This document shows, in pieces, positions 33,638 through 41,801 of a stretch of DNA of 64,000 nt. How positions within the stretch are numbered: the first letter of the stretch is position 1; every line of letters begins with the position of its first letter. The DNA is from Piscinibacter defluvii (lineage in GTDB: Bacteria; Pseudomonadota; Gammaproteobacteria; Burkholderiales; Burkholderiaceae_C). The notes beneath the pieces are model-generated. The model was not told the origin of the DNA. It saw only the letters and a program-made list of their open reading frames with translations, and searched no databases. Where the stretch lies: NCBI RefSeq assembly GCF_004011805.1, contig NZ_RCHJ01000004.1:310001-374000 (forward strand), written 5' to 3'. The translations under genes and the position numbers were made by a program.

Positions 33638-34974
33638 CACGCCACCCTCGATGCGGCCGGCACCTGCGGGGGCTCGGTCCGCCGGGCGACCGGCACCAGC
33701 AGCGTCAGGCACACGCCCAGCACCGCCAGGCCCGCGAGGATCTGGAACACCGCGTCCAGCGCCAGCCCGCCGCCCACCAGCAGCCCGCCGAGCATCGGCC
33801 CGGCCACGCCGCCGAGGCGTCCGAAGCCGGCGCACCAGGCCACGCCGGCGGCGCGCACGTTGGTGCGGTAGTAGTTCGCGACAAAGCCGTAGATCAGCGT
33901 CTGCGTGCCGCTGGTGCCCAGGCCCACCAGCGCCACCACCGCGAGCAGCACCGCCAGCGGCAGGTGCAGCGTGAGCGTGACGATGGCCAGGGCACCGAGC
34001 GTGAACGAGGCCGCCACCACCGGCTTGGGGCCGAAGCGGTCGGCCACGCGCGAGGCGAGCAGGCCGCCGAACAGCGAGCCGCCGTTGAGCACCAGCAGGA
34101 ACGACAGCGAGCCCTTGGCGTTGAAGCCGGCGCGAAGCATCAGCTCCGGCAGCCAGGTGTTGAGCGAGTACACGAGCAGCAGGCCCATCGCGCTCATGCC
34201 GCCGAGCAGCAGGGTCGGCACCCGGTAGCCCGCGCCGAACAGGCCGGCGTAGCCCGGCTTGCCCGCGGCCGCCGGCGCCGCCGCCGGCGCGACCGGCGCG
34301 GCCGGATCGAGACCGAACTTCGCCGCCACGCGCGCCGCCTCCTCGTGCCGGCCACGCGACTTCAGCCACAGCACCGACTCCGGCATCTTGAAGAAGGCCA
34401 GCGGCAGCAGCGTGACCAGCGGCAGCGCGCCGATCCAGAACATGCCGCGCCAGCCGATGTGCTCGAGCAGCGCGATCGCCAGCGCCGCGGCGAGCACGCT
34501 GCCGAGCGGGATGCCGGAGTAGGTCAGCGCGTTGTAGAGGTTCTTCCTGCCCGGCGGCGCGTACTCGGAGATCAGCGCCGCGGTGGTGGCCAGCAGCGCA
34601 CCGATGCCGAGTCCGGTGGCGAAGCGCATCCAGCCGAACAGGCTCGCGCTGTCGGCCAGCGCACAGGCCGCCATGCCGAGCGAGAACCAGGCGTAGGAGG
34701 CCAGCATCACCCTGCGCCGGCCGATCAGGTCGCCCACGCTGCCGGCCAGCAGCGCGCCGACCAGCACGCCGATCAGCGCATAGCTGCCCAGCGCGCCGGC
34801 GATGGCCGGCGTCACCGGCCCGAGCTGTGACGGGTCGCGCAGGAAGGTCGAGACCACGGTGCCGTAGACCACCAGGTCGTAGCCGTCGAACACCAGGCCG
34901 GTCATCGCCAGGCCCACGATCCAGGCCAAGGCGCGGCCTGGGCGCGCCGCGCGGGCGCCCTGATTCGTCGTCAT
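33637..34974 (-). CDS. mhbT: MFS aromatic-acid:H+ symporter, probable 3-hydroxybenzoate transporter
   Basis: 445 residues, about 12 membrane helices. It has the AAHS-family markers DGYDLVVYGTVV in helix 1 (Asp essential for aromatic acid uptake in relatives) and the loop motif GSVGDLIGRRRVM. It is placed inside the gentisate operon, 10 nt after the fumarylpyruvate hydrolase gene, so its cargo is most likely 3-hydroxybenzoate or gentisate. That specificity is inferred from context. The start at 34974 gives a normal cytoplasmic N-terminus before helix 1. Confidence 0.87.
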   Translation of the reverse strand: MTTNQGARAARPGRALAWIVGLAMTGLVFDGYDLVVYGTVVSTFLRDPSQLGPVTPAIAGALGSYALIGVLVGALLAGSVGDLIGRRRVMLASYAWFSLGMAACALADSASLFGWMRFATGLGIGALLATTAALISEYAPPGRKNLYNALTYSGIPLGSVLAAALAIALLEHIGWRGMFWIGALPLVTLLPLAFFKMPESVLWLKSRGRHEEAARVAAKFGLDPAAPVAPAAAPAAAGKPGYAGLFGAGYRVPTLLLGGMSAMGLLLVYSLNTWLPELMLRAGFNAKGSLSFLLVLNGGSLFGGLLASRVADRFGPKPVVAASFTLGALAIVTLTLHLPLAVLLAVVALVGLGTSGTQTLIYGFVANYYRTNVRAAGVAWCAGFGRLGGVAGPMLGGLLVGGGLALDAVFQILAGLAVLGVCLTLLVPVARRTEPPQVPAASRVA

Positions 34975-34984
34975 CGCAGTCCCC

Positions 34985-35686
34985 TCAGGCGGCCGGGCCG
35001 ACGGTCAGCGAGATCTCGCCGACGCCGTCGATGTGGCCGCTGATGCGGTCGCCGGGCACGACGGCGCCGACACCTTCGGGCGTGCCGGTGAAGATCAGGT
35101 CGCCGGGTTGCAGGTGGTAGAACAGGCTCAGGTCGGCGATCAGCTCGCGGATGTTCCAGATCAGCTTCGAGAGATCCGACTGCTGGCGCGGCTGGCCGTT
35201 GACGGCGAGCGCGAGTGCGCCCTGCTCCAGCACGACGCCGGGCATGGCGATGACCTCGGAGACGACCGACGACTGCTCGACGTCCTTGCCCAGGTCCCAG
35301 GGCCGACCCTTGTCGCGCGCGGCGAGCTGCAGGTCGCGGCGCGTCATGTCCAGGCCGCAGGCGTAGCCGTAGACCAGCTCGTGCGCACGCTCCTGCGGCA
35401 CGCGGAAGCCGGCCTGCCCGATCACGAGCACCAGCTCCATCTCGTGGTGGAAGTTCGTCGTCTCGCTCGGGTAGGCGACGGTCGCGCCGGATTCCACCAG
35501 CGTCTGCGGCGACTTGGTGAAGTAGAACGGCCGCTCGGCCGACTTGTCGACCGGCTTGCCCATCTCGACGGCATGCGCGTGGTAGTTGCGGCCGACGAAG
35601 AACAGGCGATTCACGGGCAGGCGCGCGGCCTGGCCGCGCACCGGCAGCGACAGCGGTGCCGGCGGGTTCCAGAGGTATTTGGTCAT
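34985..35686 (-). CDS. mhbH: Fumarylpyruvate hydrolase (FAH family)
   Basis: 233 residues, the compact FAH size. Metal-binding pattern E-x-E (HHEMELVLVIG) followed by YGYACGLDMTRRDLQ, WDLGKDVEQSS and FTGTPEGVGAVVPGD. These enzymes split beta-diketo acids; next to gentisate dioxygenase and a maleylpyruvate isomerase the reaction is fumarylpyruvate to fumarate plus pyruvate. A 30-nt gap separates it from the dioxygenase gene. Confidence 0.9.
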   Translation of the reverse strand: MTKYLWNPPAPLSLPVRGQAARLPVNRLFFVGRNYHAHAVEMGKPVDKSAERPFYFTKSPQTLVESGATVAYPSETTNFHHEMELVLVIGQAGFRVPQERAHELVYGYACGLDMTRRDLQLAARDKGRPWDLGKDVEQSSVVSEVIAMPGVVLEQGALALAVNGQPRQQSDLSKLIWNIRELIADLSLFYHLQPGDLIFTGTPEGVGAVVPGDRISGHIDGVGEISLTVGPAA

Positions 35687-35716
35687 GAAGGTCTTTCGGT
35701 TCGGAGGATTCGGGGC

Positions 35717-36754
35717 TCAGCCGCGCACTTCGTAGACGCCCAGCTTCGTGTGCAGCGGCGCCTCGTCGGCCAGGAAGAGGAAGGACGGTTCGGTGTCCGA
35801 GCGGTTGGCGAGCACGATCTCGCTCCAGCCCGGCGCGCAGCAGGTGTCGGCCTCGGCGAGGGCGAAGGCGCTGCCTTCGATCGTGACCGTCGTGCCGCCC
35901 TCGATCTGGTGGAACACCGTGGCGGGCGAGCGCACGGGCAGGCGCAGGGTCTGGCCCGGGCGCAGCATCTGCGCGTAGAAGCCGAGGATGTTCTCGGCGT
36001 GGCCGCCGGTCTCGGGATTCGTGTAGGTCACCTGCACCGAGGCGAGCTGCGGCTGGTCGGCGGCGAGCGCCTGCAGCGCGGCCTTCGCTTCGGACCAGGG
36101 ATAACGCAGCATCGGGTAGGGCGTGTTCGTGCGCTCGAACACCGGCGTCGGCACGATGCCGCCGCGGGCGTAGCGGCGCTCGCCCTGGCCGGGCTGCACC
36201 GCCTGGCGCGGGCCGTCGATGTGGTAGCTCGCCTCCATGTAGTAGACGAGCGGGAGGTCCAGCACGTCGAGCCAGACCACCGGCACGCTGCCGTCGTGGC
36301 CGTGTTCGTGCCACAGGCCGGTGGGCGTGAGGATCAGGTCGCCGCGGCTCATCGGGCACTTCTGGCCGTCCACCGTCGTGTAAGCGCCCTCGCCCTCGAC
36401 GATCATGCGCACGGCGTTGGGCGTGTGGCGGTGGGCCGGCGCCCATTCGCCCGGCAGCAGCAGCTGCATGCCGAGGTACATCGCGCTGCTGGCCTTCATG
36501 TTCTCCAGGCCGTGGCCGGGGTTGGCGAGCACCAGCACGCGGCGCTCGGCCTTCTCGATCGGCGTCAGCTCGCCGGCCTTCAGCAGCAGCGGGCGCAGCG
36601 CCTCGTAGCTCCAGAAGGTCGGCTGCGTCAGCGGCCGCGGCCGGCCCGGCGGCAGCACCGCGCGCAGGCTGGGCCACAGCGGCACGAGGTTCTGCTTCTT
36701 CAGCGCCTCGACGTAGTCGGCCGGCAGGTCATCGAGTCGTCCCAGTTCGTTCAT
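35717..36754 (-). CDS. mhbD: Gentisate 1,2-dioxygenase
   Basis: 345 residues, a bicupin. The first cupin supplies the iron ligands in APAHRHTPNAVRMI (His-x-His) and the later His in TGLWHEHGHDG. WLDVLDLPL and the C-terminal cupin (PATVFHQIEGGTTVTIEG) are typical of gentisate dioxygenases. It opens the ring of gentisate to maleylpyruvate with O2 and Fe(II). The ATG at 36754 is chosen because the conserved LPADYVEALKKQNLVPLW begins shortly after; the longer frame upstream overlaps the monooxygenase gene. It follows that gene by 10 nt. Confidence 0.93.
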   Translation of the reverse strand: MNELGRLDDLPADYVEALKKQNLVPLWPSLRAVLPPGRPRPLTQPTFWSYEALRPLLLKAGELTPIEKAERRVLVLANPGHGLENMKASSAMYLGMQLLLPGEWAPAHRHTPNAVRMIVEGEGAYTTVDGQKCPMSRGDLILTPTGLWHEHGHDGSVPVVWLDVLDLPLVYYMEASYHIDGPRQAVQPGQGERRYARGGIVPTPVFERTNTPYPMLRYPWSEAKAALQALAADQPQLASVQVTYTNPETGGHAENILGFYAQMLRPGQTLRLPVRSPATVFHQIEGGTTVTIEGSAFALAEADTCCAPGWSEIVLANRSDTEPSFLFLADEAPLHTKLGVYEVRG

Positions 36755-36764
36755 CGTCTTCTCC

Positions 36765-37964
36765 TTACTGGGCGAGGCAGTTGCCCACGTTCCAGCCGTA
36801 CAGCCATTCCATCGCATCGTAGAAGCGCTCGGGCGAACGGCCGCGCCAGAGGTCGTTGCGCACCAGGCGCTCGACGCCCTTGGCGTGGTAGAGCCGCCCC
36901 ATCTCGCGCGAGCTCAGCACGATGCGCGCGGTGCGGGCGATGCGCGAGCGCTGGTACAGATCGAAGGCCGGCTCGAACTCGTTGCCGTTGACGCGCAACG
37001 ACTCGCCCAGCGTGACCGCGTCTTCCAGCGCCATGCAGGCGCCCTGGGCCATGTACTGCGTGGTCGGGTGCGCGGCGTCGCCGAGTAGCGTGGCGCGGCC
37101 GTAGGTCCAGCGCGCGATCGGCTCGCGGTCGGCGGTGGCCCAGCGCTTCCAGCTCCGGGGCAGATCGATCAGCTGGCGCGCTTTCGGGCAGATGCCCTGG
37201 AAGTAGCTCTGCACCTCCTCCTTGCTGCCCTCGCGCACGCCCCACTCCTCCTGCTCGCGGCTGTGGAAGGTGACGACCACGTTGTACTGCTCGCCGCCGC
37301 GCAGCGGGTAATGCACCAGGTGGCAGTTCGGGCCGACCCAGATGCTCGCGGCGTTCCACTGCAGGTCGGCCGGGAAGTCCTTCTTGTCCACCACCGCGCG
37401 GTAGACCACGTGGCCGGTCACGCGGGCCGGGTCACCGACGTACTTCTGCCGCACCACCGACTTGACCCCGTCCGCGCCGATCAGCGCGATGCCGCTGTGG
37501 GTGCGGCCCTGCTGGTCGACCACCATCACGCGGTCGGGTGACTGCTCGATGTGCTCGACCCGGGTGGAGGTGAGGAACTCGACCCGGCCGGTCTCCTGCG
37601 CGCCCTCGAGCAGCGACAGGTGCACGTCGACCCGGTGGATCACGGCGTAGGGGTTGCCGAAGCGGGCGCGGAAGGCCTCGCCGGTCGGGATCTTGCCGAC
37701 CTGGTACTCGTCGAGCGCGTCATGCATCACCATGTAGTCGGTGTAGACGGCGCGGCCACGCGCCTTCTCGCCGACACCGAGCGCGTCGAAGGCGTGGAAG
37801 GCATTCGGCCCGAGCTGGATGCCCGCGCCGATCTCGCCGATCTCCGGCGCCTGCTCCAGCACCTTCACGCGGAAGCCCCGGCGCACCAGCGCCAGCGCTG
37901 CCGCCAGGCCACCGATGCCACCGCCGGCGACCAGCACCGGCTCGTTCATGTTCACGTCGCTCAT
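36765..37964 (-). CDS. mhbM: 3-hydroxybenzoate 6-monooxygenase (FAD)
   Basis: 399 residues, class A flavoprotein monooxygenase. Dinucleotide motif GGGIGG at 14-19, the DG motif region IGADGVKSVVR, and LLGDAAHP near residue 295 that binds FAD ribitol. The C-terminal MEWLYGWNVGNC end is typical of 3-hydroxybenzoate 6-hydroxylases. It uses NADH and O2 to make gentisate, the substrate of the next gene product. First gene of the operon; its upstream region has a tandem inverted repeat. Salicylate 1-hydroxylase-like enzymes are the main alternative, but the gentisate context argues against it. Confidence 0.9.
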   Translation of the reverse strand: MSDVNMNEPVLVAGGGIGGLAAALALVRRGFRVKVLEQAPEIGEIGAGIQLGPNAFHAFDALGVGEKARGRAVYTDYMVMHDALDEYQVGKIPTGEAFRARFGNPYAVIHRVDVHLSLLEGAQETGRVEFLTSTRVEHIEQSPDRVMVVDQQGRTHSGIALIGADGVKSVVRQKYVGDPARVTGHVVYRAVVDKKDFPADLQWNAASIWVGPNCHLVHYPLRGGEQYNVVVTFHSREQEEWGVREGSKEEVQSYFQGICPKARQLIDLPRSWKRWATADREPIARWTYGRATLLGDAAHPTTQYMAQGACMALEDAVTLGESLRVNGNEFEPAFDLYQRSRIARTARIVLSSREMGRLYHAKGVERLVRNDLWRGRSPERFYDAMEWLYGWNVGNCLAQ

Positions 37965-37988
37965 CGTCCGTCTCCTGGCAGCAGTTTG

Positions 37989-38014
37989 CTGATGATCAGT
38001 ACGCTGATGATCAG
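37989..38014. promoter_or_regulatory. Tandem inverted repeats upstream of the 3-hydroxybenzoate operon
   Basis: CTGATGATCAG (CTGAT-G-ATCAG) occurs at 37989-37999 and again at 38004-38014, 15 bp apart, 25-50 nt before the mhbM start. Two palindromes about 1.5 turns apart are typical of operators for dimeric regulators (MarR, GntR or IclR type). No such regulator gene is adjacent. Confidence 0.7.
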
Positions 38015-38052
38015 TCTAGGCGAAGATCAACGCGACTCGATACGGGTTTACC

Positions 38053-38583
38053 CTAGGTCAGGTGCTTGTAGAAGAAGGTCGTGCCGCAGGGCGCGCCGTC
38101 GGGCATCAGCGCGTAGCGCGGCACCTCGCCCACGCGCTGCCAGCCGGCGCGGGCGTACAGACGCTCGGCATCGCCACCGGTCACGGTATCCAGCACCAGG
38201 ACGCTGCGGCCCTCGGCGCGCGCCACCCCGTCCAGCGCCGCCATCAGCCGCGCCGCGATGCCGAGCCGGCGGGCACGGCGGTGCACCAGCATCTTGGCCA
38301 CGTCGGCGCGGTGCGGCTGGTTCTCCGGCAGGCCGAGGATCAACTGCACGGTGCCGACCAGCGCGCCGTCGGACTCCTCGGCCACCAGCAGCGCGCGCTC
38401 GCCGGCCGCCACGCCCGCGGCCACGCCGCGCCAGAAGGCCTCGGCCCTGGCGCGTGTCATCGGCATCATGAAGCTGACCGAGGCGCCGCCCTCGACGCAG
38501 TCGATCAGCACCTCGGCCAGCGCCGGCACCAGCGCCGCCGCGTCCTCGCCCGCCACGCGGCGGATGCGCACCCCGTCGTTCAT
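38053..38583 (-). CDS. GNAT-family N-acetyltransferase
   Basis: 176 residues with a standard GNAT core: an N-terminal RRVAGEDAAALVPAL, strand 4 GTVQLILGLPENQPHRADVAKMLV, the acetyl-CoA loop RRARRLGIAARLM and LDTVTGGDAERLYARAGW. This resembles antibiotic- or amino-acid-modifying acetyltransferases, but the substrate cannot be told. The start overlaps the upstream regulator stop by 4 nt (ATGA), so the two are coupled and this enzyme is probably controlled by that XRE-cupin protein. Confidence 0.9.
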   Translation of the reverse strand: MNDGVRIRRVAGEDAAALVPALAEVLIDCVEGGASVSFMMPMTRARAEAFWRGVAAGVAAGERALLVAEESDGALVGTVQLILGLPENQPHRADVAKMLVHRRARRLGIAARLMAALDGVARAEGRSVLVLDTVTGGDAERLYARAGWQRVGEVPRYALMPDGAPCGTTFFYKHLT

Positions 38584-39164
38584 CGGTTCCTCCACGGCAG
38601 GCTGACGAGCGCGACGAGGTATCGCGCGGCCCGCCTGGTCGGGTTGTGCCAGACGATCGGGGCGTCCAGCTGCATCGCCAGGCAGTCGCCGGCCTCGAGA
38701 CGCCAGGTCTCGCGGCCCACGCTCAGGTCCATCGCGCCCTCGATCATCCAGACCTGCTGGTGCACCTCGGTCTCGCGCGCCGCCTGCTCGTAGGCCACGC
38801 GCTGGCCGGGCGGGAAGCGCACGTCGACCAGCTGGATCGGCGAGGGCCAGGCCGGCGACACGTTGCGCCGCACGTAGCCGGAGGCCGGGTCGGTCCAGAC
38901 CGGCTGCTCGGCCACCCGCGCCAGCGGCGCGGGCGCCGCCGTCCGCGCCGCCGCGTCGGCCTCGAACAGCGAGGCGAGTGTGACGCCCAGCGCGGCGGCC
39001 AGCCGGTCCAGCACCACGGCGGTCGGGCTGCTCTGGCCGCGTTCGATCAGCGAGATCGCCGAGCGGCTGACGCCGCTGCGCTCGGCCAGCGCGTCGAGCG
39101 AGAGGCCGTTGGCCTCGCGCAGCGCGTGCACGCGCCGGGCCAGGCGGGGGGTGATGTCGTCCAT
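38580..39164 (-). CDS. XRE-family regulator with cupin domain
   Basis: 194 residues. N-terminal Cro/CI-type helix-turn-helix at about 8-62 (LSLDALAERSGVSRSAISLIERGQSSPT) and a C-terminal cupin at about 105-185 (PPGQRVAYEQAARETEVHQQVWMIEG). This PuuR/SutR-like layout usually represses a neighbouring metabolic gene in response to a small ligand bound by the cupin. A palindrome ends 16 nt before its ATG, suggesting autoregulation. Co-transcribed with the GNAT gene. Confidence 0.92.
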   Translation of the reverse strand: MDDITPRLARRVHALREANGLSLDALAERSGVSRSAISLIERGQSSPTAVVLDRLAAALGVTLASLFEADAAARTAAPAPLARVAEQPVWTDPASGYVRRNVSPAWPSPIQLVDVRFPPGQRVAYEQAARETEVHQQVWMIEGAMDLSVGRETWRLEAGDCLAMQLDAPIVWHNPTRRAARYLVALVSLPWRNR

Positions 39165-39168
39165 GTCT

Positions 39169-39180
39169 CCAGTTTACTGG
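39169..39180. promoter_or_regulatory. Palindrome at the XRE-cupin gene start
   Basis: CCAGT-TT-ACTGG lies immediately upstream of the regulator ATG (4 nt gap), where it would cover the ribosome-binding region or early transcript start. Likely autoregulatory operator. Confidence 0.55.
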
Positions 39181-39209
39181 AAACAGCATCCACTTTTCTA
39201 GATGCCGGA

Positions 39210-39908
39210 TCAGCCGGGCTGGAACGAGGCGAGCCGGCGCGCGTCGAGGATCTGGATGTCGCGCTTGTCGATGCGGATCAGCCCGGCCGCTTCCAGCTCG
39301 TGCAGCACGCGCGAGAAGTACTCCGGCGTGAGCGACAGGCGCGAGGCGATGGTGGCCTTGCTGACCGGCAGCGAGACGGTGATCACCTCGCCGGTGGCGC
39401 AGTCCTCCACCACCTGGTCGCGCAGCAGGTAGCCGATCACGCGCTGCATGCCGCTGTGCAGCGCGTAGGCCTGCACGTCGTGCACCAGGCCGTGCAGGCG
39501 GCGCGAGATGCCTGCGAGCATGCGCAAGGCGAACTTCGGGTCCTGCGCGATCTCGGCCAGCACCGCCGGCTTGCCGACCGACAGCAGCAGGCTGTCGGTG
39601 AGCGCCTGGGCGTTGATGATGTAGGGCTTGCCGGTGAACATCAGCGCCTCGGCGAAGCTCGCACCGGGGCCGATCAGCTCGATCACCTTCTCCTGCCCGG
39701 CCGGCGAGAGCGCGAACAGCTTCACCTGCCCCATCACCGTGACGTGGAACTCCTCGCAGGGCTGGCCGACGTGGAACACCATGTCGCCACGCCCGAAGCG
39801 GCGCAGCTGGCAGCCCTGCGCCAGGCGCGCGAGCTCGGGGGGCTGCATGTCGCTGAACAGCGGCAACACCGAGAGGTAGCGCGGCAGGTCGAACTGCTTC
39901 AGGTCCAT
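39210..39908 (-). CDS. dnr: Dnr-type CRP/FNR regulator of denitrification
   Basis: 232 residues. A cyclic-nucleotide-binding-like beta-roll sensor (about 15-125; FGRGDMVFHVGQPCEEF, VIELIGPGASFAEALMFTG), a long dimer helix and a C-terminal HTH (SKATIASRLSLTPEYFSRVLHELEAAGLI). It lacks the N-terminal cysteine cluster of FNR, so it should not carry an Fe-S cluster and fits the Dnr/NnrR group that senses NO through heme. The ATG at 39908 starts the family-like DLKQFDLPRYLSVLPLF. It lies next to nor genes and has its own TTGA-N6-TCAA box upstream. Recognition of that motif is expected for this family. Confidence 0.9.
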   Translation of the reverse strand: MDLKQFDLPRYLSVLPLFSDMQPPELARLAQGCQLRRFGRGDMVFHVGQPCEEFHVTVMGQVKLFALSPAGQEKVIELIGPGASFAEALMFTGKPYIINAQALTDSLLLSVGKPAVLAEIAQDPKFALRMLAGISRRLHGLVHDVQAYALHSGMQRVIGYLLRDQVVEDCATGEVITVSLPVSKATIASRLSLTPEYFSRVLHELEAAGLIRIDKRDIQILDARRLASFQPG

Positions 39909-39961
39909 CGCGGCAAGGGCGTCGAGGTGGGCGGATTCTCGGCCGCGCACCCCGGCGGGGC

Positions 39962-39975
39962 TTGAGGCGCGTCAA
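39962..39975. promoter_or_regulatory. Dnr/FNR box upstream of dnr
   Basis: TTGAGGCGCGTCAA fits TTGA-N6-TCAA and is centred 60 nt before the dnr ATG. A GAGAAT -10-like hexamer lies at 39935-39940 on the minus strand, at the spacing expected for a class II activator. It overlaps the norD stop codon. Predicts auto-activation of dnr. Confidence 0.7.
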
Positions 39976-41801
39976 CCGCGCGACAGCGTCGCGACGATCT
40001 GCGCCAGCCGGCGGGCCAATTGCGCGGGCCGGTGCACCAGGGCGTACGAGCGCGCGCCGAACAGATGCGGCAGCCAGTCGTGCCCGGCCTCGTCGACCGT
40101 CACCGCAAACGGCACCAGCCCGGCGGCGCGGGCCTCCTGCACGGCATGGCGCGTGTCCTCCAGGCCGTAGCGGCCTTCGTAGACGTCCAGGTCGTTCGGC
40201 TTGCCGTCGGTCAGCAGCAGCAGCAGGCGCTGCCGCTCGGGGCGCTGCGCGAGCTGCGCGGTGGCGTGGCGCAGCGCCGCGCCCATGCGCGTGTAGAAGC
40301 CGGGACGGACGGCGCCGACACGCGCCATCGCCGCGCCGTCCCAGGCGTCGCCGAAGTCCTTCAGGCGCTGGATGCGCACATGCTCGCGCTTCACCGAGCT
40401 GAAGCCGAGCATCGCGAACGGGTCGCCGCTGGCCTCGAGCGCCTCGCCGAACACGTAGAGCGCCTCGCGGATCACGTCGATCACACGCTGCTCGGTGCCC
40501 GGCACATGCGCCTCGGTGGAGAGCGACAGGTCGGCCAGCAGCAGGGTCGCCAGGCTGCGCTCGTCGTCCACGCGCCGCGCCAGCACCGGCGGGCTTTCGT
40601 CCGGCGCCTCGGCCGCGTGGCGCACCCAGGCGTCGAGGTCGAGCTCGTCGCCGTCGGTGCAGCCACGCTGCCACCGCGGCGCGGCGCGCAGCGTCTCCAT
40701 GCGCCGGCGCACGCGGCGCGCCAGCCGGCGCAGGCCGGGCGGCGGCCCGTAGGGCGCCGGCGCGGCGGCCTCGAACACCTGCAGCGCGCAATGCTCGGGC
40801 CGCAGCGTGCGCGCCTTCCAGTCCCACTCGGGCAGGCGGATGCCCTCACCGAGCGGCCGGTCGTCGGCGCTGGCGCTCGGCAGGTCGAGGTCGAAGCGCA
40901 CCCGCGCGGCGCAGGTGGCACCGCCGTCAGCCACGGCCAGCGTCTCCATGTCGTCCGCCGCAGCCGAGGGGTCGTCGCCCGGCTCGTCGTCGCTGCCGCG
41001 GTTGACCTTGACGAACTCGCTCCAGGTCATGATCGACTCGGCGCGGAAGAACATCAGCATCGCGTTGCGGTCGGCCGCCTCGGTGACACGCTGGGCGCGG
41101 CGCCGCCGGGCGTCGCGCGGGGCGCTGCGGGCGCCATCCTCGCGCGGGGCCGGCTCGCGACCGGGCGCGGCCGCGTCGGCGCCCGGGGCGACGGACCACA
41201 GCCACGGCCACACCGGCGCCACCTCGGCCGGCACGATGCCCGCGGCCACGTCGAGGACGACGCCGTCGCGCAGCGCCAGCAGCGCCGCCTGCACGGCGGC
41301 CTCGGCGGCGCGGGCCCGTCCGTGCAGGCGCTGCAGGCCGGGGCGCTGCTGCAGCGTCGCCTCGACCAGCGCGCGGCGCCGCGCCGCGAGACCCGGGAAC
41401 CGCTCGACCACCGCGGCGCCGGCGCGCAGGTTGTCGGCCACCCAGTCGCCACGCGGCTCGAACACCGCCGCCGCGGCCGCGAGCCACAGGTAGAGGTCGC
41501 GGTTCAGCGCCGCGTCGGGGAACACGGCGATGCGCTCGGGCAGCGCGAGGGCCTGTGCATCCAGCGTCGCGGTGGCCGCCCGCTGGCCGCTGCCGGCGAT
41601 GCGCTCGAGCCAGCGGCGCGCACCGCCGTGGCGCTGCAGCGTCGCCTCGGCCACGCGCAGCGACGGATCGCCGCCGGCCGCGCGGAACAGCAGGCGGATC
41701 GCGCGCTGCACCTGCGCCTGCGTGACGGCCGCCTCGGGAAACGAGCGTTCCGCCGCGCGGCTGATCGCGCGGTGCCACCACTGGCCGACCCACTCTTCCA
41801 T
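39972..41801 (-). CDS. norD: NorD, von Willebrand factor A protein for NO-reductase activation
   Basis: 609 residues. The C-terminal von Willebrand factor A domain (about 440-609) has a MIDAS-like DLSLSTEAH, then LLLLTDGKPNDLDVYEGRYG, characteristic of NorD. The N-terminal part is helical. NorD works with the NorQ AAA+ ATPase to insert non-heme iron into NorB or otherwise activate the reductase. The ATG at 41801 overlaps the polyferredoxin stop by 1 nt (TGATG). It is the last gene of the norCBQ-(Fe-S)-norD unit. Confidence 0.92.
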   Translation of the reverse strand: MEEWVGQWWHRAISRAAERSFPEAAVTQAQVQRAIRLLFRAAGGDPSLRVAEATLQRHGGARRWLERIAGSGQRAATATLDAQALALPERIAVFPDAALNRDLYLWLAAAAAVFEPRGDWVADNLRAGAAVVERFPGLAARRRALVEATLQQRPGLQRLHGRARAAEAAVQAALLALRDGVVLDVAAGIVPAEVAPVWPWLWSVAPGADAAAPGREPAPREDGARSAPRDARRRRAQRVTEAADRNAMLMFFRAESIMTWSEFVKVNRGSDDEPGDDPSAAADDMETLAVADGGATCAARVRFDLDLPSASADDRPLGEGIRLPEWDWKARTLRPEHCALQVFEAAAPAPYGPPPGLRRLARRVRRRMETLRAAPRWQRGCTDGDELDLDAWVRHAAEAPDESPPVLARRVDDERSLATLLLADLSLSTEAHVPGTEQRVIDVIREALYVFGEALEASGDPFAMLGFSSVKREHVRIQRLKDFGDAWDGAAMARVGAVRPGFYTRMGAALRHATAQLAQRPERQRLLLLLTDGKPNDLDVYEGRYGLEDTRHAVQEARAAGLVPFAVTVDEAGHDWLPHLFGARSYALVHRPAQLARRLAQIVATLSRG

